Shown here: one piece after another, positions 46,301-55,300 of the stretch
How positions within the stretch are numbered: position 1 is the first letter of the stretch
Layout of the letters: every line of letters starts with the position of its first letter
NCBI GenBank assembly: GCA_037962975.1
Contig: CM075673.1
Span: 126,934,667 to 126,998,666, forward strand
DNA from: Clitoria ternatea
Lineage: Eukaryota; Streptophyta; Magnoliopsida; Fabales; Fabaceae
Direction of reading: 5' to 3'
DNA length: 64,000 nucleotides
The notes under the pieces: model-generated
Databases searched by the model: none
Told to the model about the DNA's origin: nothing
Seen by the model: only the letters and a program-made list of their open reading frames with translations
Made by a program: the position numbers and the translations under genes

Positions 46301-49300
46301 GGGCGACGGGAAGATCTGACTCAGGAGGCGGGACCGGAGAAGAGGTCGGATGAGTGAGTCCGGGATGTGAGTCTACAATTGGGTCGGTTGCAGGTTGCGG
46401 CAGTAAAGGACGAGGACGACGCTGATAAACCTGCAAAGGAGGAAGAGGAAGGGGATCTAGAGAAGAAGGAGACTCCTCAGGAGGAGAAAAAAGGACTGTA
46501 GGTGTAATCACAGGAAGAGGAGGTTCGGGTTGAGGTACTCCAGACTCAAAGAAAGGAACATCTTCAAAGAATGTGACATCTGCTGAGATAAAATACCTGC
46601 GAAGAGTAGGAGAGTAGCATTTGTATCCTTTCTGGGTGCGGGGATACCCAACAAAAACACATTTATGAGATCTAGCAGATAATTTATCGATCCCAGGACC
46701 AAGGACATGAGAGAAACAAGTAGAACCAAAGACTCGAGGAGGTAAAGAATGAAGAGGACGATGTGGATATAAAACCTGATGAGGAATTTTACCTTTAAGA
46801 ACAGAGGAAGGCATACGGTTGATGAGATAACATGCAGTAAGGACGGCATCTCCCCAAAACTGAAGAGGAACATTAGAGTGAAGAAGGAGAGTCTGAGTGG
46901 TATCTAGAAGATGTCTATTTTTGCGCTCAGCAACCCCATTCTGTTAGGGGATATGAGGGCAAGAGGTTTGATGTAACAGACTGTGAGATGCCATAAAAAT
47001 CTGAAATTGGTTAGACAAATATTCACGTGCATTATCACTTTATAAGGTACGAATGGAAATCCTAAATTGAGTTTTTATTTCTTTAAAAAAGGACTGAAAA
47101 ATAGAAAATAACTCAGAACGATCTTTCATTAAATATATCCAAGTACAACGGAAAAAATCATCGATAAAAGTGACAAAGTACCTAGAACCTAAAGAAGACA
47201 TAATACGACTTGGACCCCAAACGTCCGAATGAACCAAAGCAAAAGGGGACGAGGCTCGGTTATTAATGCGATTAGGAAAAACAGTACGAGTATGCTTACC
47301 TAATTGACAGGACTCACATGACAAAGATTCTAAATTAGAAAAACTAGGAACTAATTTCTTAAATGCATCTAGACCTGGATGTCCTAACTGAGCATGAATA
47401 AGAAGAGGAGACTCGGAAGCTGAGCTAACAAGGGATGGCCTATTAAGTTGATAGAGGCCGTGAGACTCACATCCGAAGCCAATCATCTTCCCCGTTTTCC
47501 GATCCTGCAGAGAAACTGAATCTTTAGTAAAAGAGATGATGCAATCAAGAGTACGAGTAAGTTGGCTAATGGATAACAAATTAAAGGGGGCACCAGGAAC
47601 AAATAACACATTATCAACTTAAAGAGAAGGGAGGGGATGGACGATACCAATACCCTGTGACTGTGTTTGGGAACCATTGGCCAAAGTAACAGAAGGTAAG
47701 TAACCAGTGGTAGATAGAGAAGAAAAAAGAGATTTATTACCAGTAATATGGTCGATGGCCCCTGAATCAAGGACCCAAGGACCCAAAGAATGAGAGATGC
47801 CAACGAAAGAATTACCAGTGTGTGCAACCGCGGCAGTAGAACTAGAGGCCTGACGTTCTTCACACCACTTCAGGAAGTCATTGTAGGAGGGCGATGGAGA
47901 CGGGTCTGGCAGCAGCGGAGGAGCAGAAGACGGTACAGGAAGGACCTGAGCAACTTGAGCAGTGCGAGGCGACCATGAAGTTTCTAGCACTTATCAATAG
48001 TGTGGCCTATCTTATGACAGTGGTCACAATAAGGACGTGGCCTACCTCCTTTTCTAGGTGCAGAGTCGTTGTTGCGTGAAAACAATGCAGAAGAGTCAAG
48101 AATAGAAACAGCCGGAGCAGTGGAAGAAGAGACAGGGCCATGAATGTTAACCCGCAGAATAGTGGCCAAGGCACTATCCAGAGTAACCTCTGTGGGACAA
48201 CCCAAAATCTGATCACGAGTAGAGGAGAACGCAGCAGGCAGGCCATATAGGGCAAGGGACAAAAGTAGTTTCTTACGGTTTTCAAGTCCTGCCTCAGGAG
48301 TAGCACCGGGAGGAAGCATCTCATTGAGTTCACACAAGAGACTAGTCACCTTACCGACATAAGTAGTTATAGAGCCCTGAAACTGACGAGAGCCAAAAGT
48401 GGTCATGAGGTCTTCACCAATCTGGTAGAGTCGCCGAATATTGTTGGTGAAGAGCTGCTTGGCCTGGTCCCAAACTCCTTTGCAGGATGTTTGACCACGA
48501 AAACAATCACGATGGGATAGGGCGATGGTGTTCCGCATAATGGCAAATAGTTGAGCATCAATTTTCTTCCACCGCGGACGTTCAGGTTCAGGGATTTCAG
48601 ATTCTAATTGTGTGAGGTGGTTTTCAAAGCCTAGACCAATAAGCCAAATTTTAATGTTAGAGGCCCAATAGAAGTAATTGTTGTCATCCAACAACTCAGA
48701 AGAGAGGAAGGCTGTGAGTGAAGTGCCCGAAATCAGTGTTTCAGATTTAGTATCACCGGGGGCAGCCATGGGTATGCTGGAGGAGAGGGGGAAAAAAAAT
48801 TACACAGTGAGCAGTGGCTCACCGGAAAATCACGGAATAGTAAGGAACTCTCGTTAGGCTCTGGATACCATATTAAACGAGGGAAAACGAGAGCATGTGA
48901 ATTTCGTGTGCTTTGAACACCAACGGAGCTATTGTATTTATAGGAGATTTTACATGATTATAGATAAAATAATATAAATATTTTACAAACTAATCTAATC
49001 TAATTAATTAGAGATAACTCTATCTAATCTAATTAATTAGAGATAACTCTATCTAATCTAATTAATTAGAGATAACTCTATCTAATCTAATTAATTAGAG
49101 ATAACTCTATCTAATCTAATTAATTAGAGATAATTCTATCTTTAAGTTTAACATGTACCAATACTCTGCCCACGGTATAAACTCTGCCCAAACCTTAGGT
49201 TGCTCAGAGCTGAAACACCTTAAATATGTTTCCAGTGTGCGGTGAACCTCTGTTTGTCCATCAGTTTCTGGGTGATAGGCAGTGGACATTTTGAGTTGAG

Positions 49301-52300
49301 TGCCCTGTTTTGTGAAGAGTTCCTGCCAAAAGAGACTCGTGAAAATGGGATCCCGGTCACTCACAATTGAAATAGGGATCCCATGTAGCCTTATGACCTC
49401 TTTCATAAAGATGTCAGCTATAGATTTAGCAGAGTAGGGGTGTTTAATGAGAATAAAATGCCCATATTTGCTTAATTGGTCCACAACCACCATGATCGAG
49501 TCAAAACCCTTAGAACGAGGTAAGCCTACTATGAAATCCATGCTTAATTCTTCCCAAACTGTTGTAGGAATGGGTAGCGGTTGCAGCAGGCCCGCTGGAG
49601 AAGCGGCAAGATACTTGCTTCGTTGGCATACTTGACATTCGGCGACATATTGAGTGATTGATGATTTCTTGTCCTGCCAATAAAAAGATTGAGCTATGCG
49701 CCTGTAGGTCCTATATACTCTAGAATGTCCCCCTATAATTGAAGCGTGAAGGGTATGCAAAATTTTAGGGATCCATTGAGAAGTGGAGGGTAAAACTAAT
49801 CTGCCTTTGTAGTGTAGTCTGTCCTGTTCTAACGTGTAATGTTTACAAGAATTGGGATCCTGCAGTATAGACGCTCTGATTTTTGCTAAGGTCGGGTCTT
49901 TTCGAACCTCCTCCTCTATTTCTATGATGTCCTGCTAAAAAGGTTTATACAGGCCTTGTAATTCCATGTCATCATGGATTCTTGATAGCGCATCTGCAAC
50001 TTCGTTAGAGGTGCCTTTCTTGTACACAATGTCAAAATCATACCCGAGAAGCTTAGCTAGCCAGTTTTGTTGATTCTGTGTGGTGATTCTCTGCTCCAGC
50101 AGGTATCTCAAACTTTTTTGATCAGAGAAAACAATGAATTTCCTCCCTAACAGATATGGCCGCCAATGCTGAATAGCTAACACCAAGGCCATGAGTTCTT
50201 TCTCATAGATTGATTTGTGAGGCTGGAATCTGCAAATCCTTTGCTGAAGTAAGCTATGGGTTTCTTGTCTTGTGTTAATACTGCCCCAACCCCTCTTCCT
50301 GAAGCATCACACTCAATTTCAAATGGTTTTGAAAAATCTGGCATGGTCAACACAGGTGCTTCAGTCACAGCCTGCTGTAACTGTTTGAATGCTGTGGTGC
50401 TTTGGTCTGTCCATGTAAAATTTCCCTTTTTTAAGAGGTCTGTTAATGGTCGGGCAATCTTACCATAGTCACGAATGAACTGGAAGTAGTATCCCGTGAG
50501 ACTCAAGAAACCTCTCAGGGCTTTAATAGATTTGGGAGTTGGCCATTGTAAAATAGAATCAATCTTTTTAGGATCCTGGATACCCTGTTTTTGGCAATGA
50601 TATGGCCTAGGTAAGCCACCTCTGTTTGACCAAAGCTACATTTATTTTTATTCACAAACAAACATTGTTCCTGTAACTTATTCAAAATAGTTCTCAAATG
50701 ATCCAAATGTGTCTCCCAATTAGCACTATAGACCAGTATATCATCAAAAAAAACTAGCACAAACCTGCGGAGGTAAGGCTAAAGAATGGCATTCATGATA
50801 CATTGGAAGGTTGCTGGAGCGTTGGTTAATCCAAATGCCATGACTAAAAATTCATAAAGGCCTTGATGAGTTTTGAAAGCTGTTTTGTGAATGTCTGGTT
50901 CGTGCATTCTAATTTGGTGGTATCCCGCACGAAGATCAATCTTAGAGAAATAGGTTGCCCTTTTTAGTTCATCTAATAGTTCTTCAATCATTGGAATGGG
51001 AAATTTATCTGGAATAGTGGCTTTATTGAGAACACGGCAATCGACACAGAACCTCCAGCTACCGTCTTTCTTTTTTACCAAGATAACCGGACTTGAATAC
51101 GGGCTGTTACTAGACTTGATTAATCCTGCAGCCAACATCTCTTGTACCTGTTTTTCTATTTCATTTTTTTGCAAATAAGGGTACCAATAAGGTCTTACGT
51201 TGATAGGATCCACCCCTACTTTAATGGGAATCTTATGATCTGTATCTCTGTGAGAAGGTAAAACCTGAACTGTGGAGAAAATTGAAGAGAAAGCTGATAG
51301 AACCTGTTGTAATTGCTCTTCCTGACTGGTGGTGAGTTGCTGATGAGAATCCAGGAGGTTTTCCCCTATCCAGAGCAAAGCCCAGGATTCCACAGTACGC
51401 TGATCTAATTTCTTCAAAGCTTTGGCAGTAATCAGTTCTCTAGACAGGCTAGGATCTCCTTGAATTGTCACAATTTCCCCATCCTGTTCAAATTGCATCT
51501 GCAGCTTTTTCCAGTTAACCTTAACTTCTCCCAAGGTCATCAACCAAGATACACCGAGAATAATGTTAACTCCCCCAAGATCAAAAAGAAAAAATTCGCC
51601 CGACATGGTATAATCACCCAAACTGATCTGCACCTTGCTGCAGCTGCCCCATGTAGGTTTGCGGTTTCCGTCTCCTAATCTAACATAAGTTGTTGGTGTA
51701 TGATTACTTTTAAGGCCCAACTGTTCAGCCAACTTATGAGAGAAAATTATGGCTAGCGCCACTGTCAATCAACACATAGACGTCTTGATCCACCAATTTG
51801 CCCTTAAGTTTCATTGTTTGAGGAGACGTTAATCCTCCTGCAAAACACACTGATAAGTCCAACCAATTGCAGTCTGGATGAATGGTGTCAGCTTCCTCCC
51901 CATAAATGCCTTTAGGGTTTGCATTATCATCCTCAGCCAAGATAATGGCTTGGAGGTTCTTATCTTGACAGCGATGTCCTGGACCAAGGGTAAACCGCAA
52001 TGAAAACATCTATTTTCTTCCCAACGTTTGATGTATTCCTGGTATGGTAAACTTCTTGTACCGCGATTCTTGTTAGGACCTGTAGGAGGCATATTTGAAC
52101 GGTTTTCACCTTGGAACTTTGGGTTGTTGTTGCTGGCAGGCGTCCGTTTAATGGGTGCTTCTATCCGAGAGACTATCCTCGGATTCCCTTGAGCCCTATA
52201 TCCTATTGTGGAAGTACGTTCTTGTGGTTTCTTGAAATATGGACCCTTATTCATGGAGTCTTCTATGTCTCTCGCAATTTCCATGGCGCGATTTAGCTCT

Positions 52301-55300
52301 CTAGGATCATGGGGTCGGACTAATCCTCTAATGTCTACACGTAGTCCAGCCAAGAAGTATCCCAAGATTTGCTCTTCCGAACTGTTTTTCGTTTGAGCAA
52401 TTAGAAACTTGAATTCGTCTTAAAGCTGCCAACCTTTCATACATAGAACCTCGCCCATTCTCGCCATATCTTTTTAGTAATGCTCGTGAAAAATTATCCC
52501 AAGAAGGATTCTTGGTGTTGTTACGCCAATATTGGAACCAATGGCAAGCTTTTCCTTCCATGCTGATAAAGGCCACACGCAGTTTTTCTGATGGCTTGAC
52601 ATGGGGCACTGCAAAAAACTTTTCTGCCCTAACAAGCCAGCCCAAGGGGTCATTCCCTTCAAACACAGGTAGTACCACTTTCTTCAACCAAGAATGTTGC
52701 AAATCTTCTTCATCCTTTTCATTGTCACTAGAACCAATGCTGGAACTGCCTGTATCATCTTGTGGTTGTTTCTTGGCGAGACATTCCATGATAAGACCTC
52801 TGATTTGATTCAAATCAGGCATATTTTCCTTGATGTAGGCGACATCTTTCTATAGTTCCCCCAGCATGCTTCCATGATTCTTGATCGTGTTTTCAGCTTG
52901 TTGCAAACGTGATTCTATTGCAGCAGCAACACAAAATGGCAGGTCAGACCAATTGTTAAGTATCTTGTACCTCCAAGAAGATAAAAGGGCGTTATTCGTC
53001 CCTGAATTTTATTGATTTCAAAAAAAAAAAAAAGAGCTACGCAAAGAAGCCTACTCCTCTCACAATGGAATTAAACCAGGTCTACACTAAGCAATAAAAA
53101 GAAAAGATATGTCTCTGTTGGAAAACAAAGGAGCTATTTATAGGAGATTGGTTAACACCCTAACCATCTCAAATTAACATATAGATAAGCTAACTAATAA
53201 AGATAAAGATATAAGAGATTTGGTTAACAGCCTAACCACCTCAAACTAACCTATCTACTAATAAAGATATATTTAAATATTTAATTTCTATTTTTTCCCT
53301 TCTTTCTATAATACACTTTTAGCCTATTTGGAGGTCTAACAGATATTATTAATAGGAGGTGGAACTCTCAAGTATATCATCCATTGCATATCGCAGGGTA
53401 TTATCTCAACCCTGAATTCCTCTATAGCAATCCTAAAATTGAGAAAGTTGGTGAGGTCATAGAAGGCTTGTATAGGACAATTGAGAGGTTGTCCCCGGAT
53501 ATGGTGACCTCACCGGAGGTCAGACACACCATCACACACGGCGGAGATAGGTGGCACGTGGGCTCACGCATAGAGGACGATGGTGGCGCATGGAAGGTTC
53601 GATCAAGGCACCGCCGACGGGGATAGGCTGGTCTAGGAGAGAGGAAGCCGCCTGTGGGGTTACCTGTTGGAAAAGGCCGCCGGAGGAGGTGGCGGTGGCA
53701 GGGACAAAAAACGAGCTACCGAGGAAAAGAAAGCTTACGCAATGAACAGTAGCTCACCAGAAGATCATAGAAAAGAGGGAACTCTCGTTAGGCTCTGATA
53801 TCATGTTGAAAGAGAGGAAATGAGAGAATATATGAATTCCGTGTGTTTTGTGATCACAACGGAGCTATTGTATTTATCAGGATTTATACATAAATATAGG
53901 ATATACAGTTTCCTATTTACTCCTAAAATATACTGTTACTATATTTTTATAGTTCTAACAACTTCCAAAGACAAAGCTTGTATAAAGGTAGTGCAATATA
54001 GGAATGCACAAGGCCTTTTTGGTGGAAAGGGTGCTTAAAGACAACAGCCTACATTAGCTCCTAGTGAGGGCTTTCTCCTTTCTCTACTCTTTAATTAATT
54101 AAATTCTAAATATACTTGATGTTGATAAGTATTAACTGATAATAAAACTCTTCACTCAACTTACATGGCAGCTGAATGGTGGAAGCCTTATGGACTCCGA
54201 CTTTGGTCAAGATTGCAATGAAGGTGTTATATTTGACATGTTGCTCATGTGGATGCAAGTGAAATTGGAGCACATTCGAGCATGTAAGACTACAAGACTA
54301 TAAACAAGAAAATTAATTTTATTTATTAGTTACTAACTAACTTTTTTTAAAACTATTTTAGATTCATTCTAAAAAAAGAGTAGACTTGAGCATCAAAGAC
54401 TACCAGACTCAGTCTTCATCAAGTACAACCAAGCTTTAAAGAATCTTTTTAATTCTAAGGATATCACTAACCCCATCCTCCTAAAGGATGTTGATGATAG
54501 TAATGAATGGATATTATGAGGAATGGATGATGAAGATAAAGGTGAGAATGAATTAGTCTTTGAGGATGAGGATGACCCCTTGACTTGGGGACAAGTTAGG
54601 AATGCTAGTGGGGCTGGTAATCTCTTACATTACACTAAGAGAAGAGGAAAGCAAACAAAGATATCCTCCACTACTTCTACTTCTACTTCTAGGCCTACAA
54701 CCACTCAAAGAAAAGGGAAGCAAGTCCTTCAAGTTGAAGAAAATGAGGAAGAACTTGATGAAGAGGTAACTGATGAAGAAGAGATTTATAGAAGTGATAA
54801 TGATTGTGAAAGTGATGGGGAAGAAGAGATGGAAGCCCTAGGGGACGAAGAAGATTAGTTACTTTGCTACCTGCTAATGATTAAAGACTAATAGACTAGA
54901 CACTAGTTGCTTGCTATCCTAGTTGTTATATTGTGTTGCCTTATAAGGCTTTGGGGTTTGTCGCGATCTGTGCTGCAATCACGATTTCCCAATTTTGGGG
55001 TTTGCCGCGATCCAGGATTAAAAACATAGGCATATACTCCATTTTACTTTTGCTCAATCAAAAACTTTTTTAACTAGAGATTGCTGCCACATCTCTAGCT
55101 TAGAATTGATATTTTCCCTTGACTTTGATAGAAGGACAACATCATCCGCAAAAAACATGCAACTAGGAACATCTTCCTAAAGTGGTTTTATGTCAGAACC
55201 AATATCAGAATGGACTCAAGGACGACCCCTGATGCAAACCAATCTTTATAGGAAAGTTTTTGTCTCCCCTCCAAGCATTCTCACACTAGTAGTTGTGTTG

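Larger units (their letters stand above)
44411..49153 (-). mobile_element. Copia E: Ty1/copia element inserted in the integrase of gypsy G
   Basis: Matched LTRs (44411-44635 and 48871-49153) bound the element, with a perfect 5-bp duplication TGTAC (44406-44410 and 49154-49158) inside gypsy G integrase. Coding on the minus strand includes gag, zinc knuckle, protease, integrase, RT and RNase H with few breaks. It is the innermost and so the youngest of the four nested layers in intron 3. Confidence 0.93.
43353..53341 (-). mobile_element. Gypsy G: Ty3/gypsy chromovirus inserted in hAT2, host to copia E
   Basis: Two LTRs of 383 and 388 bp (43353-43735 and 52954-53341), each TGTTA...TAACA, bound the element. 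A perfect 5-bp target-site duplication GATAT (43348-43352 and 53342-53346) flanks it, inside hAT2. Coding is on the minus strand: gag, protease, RT, RNase H, integrase and a chromodomain-like tail, with the integrase split by copia E. Confidence 0.93.
41035..55030 (+). mobile_element. hAT2: hAT transposon inserted in the LINE, host to gypsy G
   Basis: The ends are imperfect inverted repeats: TAGCTTTTGAATCGC at the left and, from the right on the opposite strand, TATGTTTTTAATCCTGG. The transposase matches hAT1 throughout, and both have introns at the same two places. The element is split by gypsy G (43353-53341) and carries a copia fragment (about 53505-53957). Without these it would be about 3.5 kb, similar to hAT1. 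Confidence 0.8.

Noticed and set aside
53384..53626. 80-codon frame as a small gene
   Set aside because: It joins hAT2 transposase to copia leader sequence across an insertion border.
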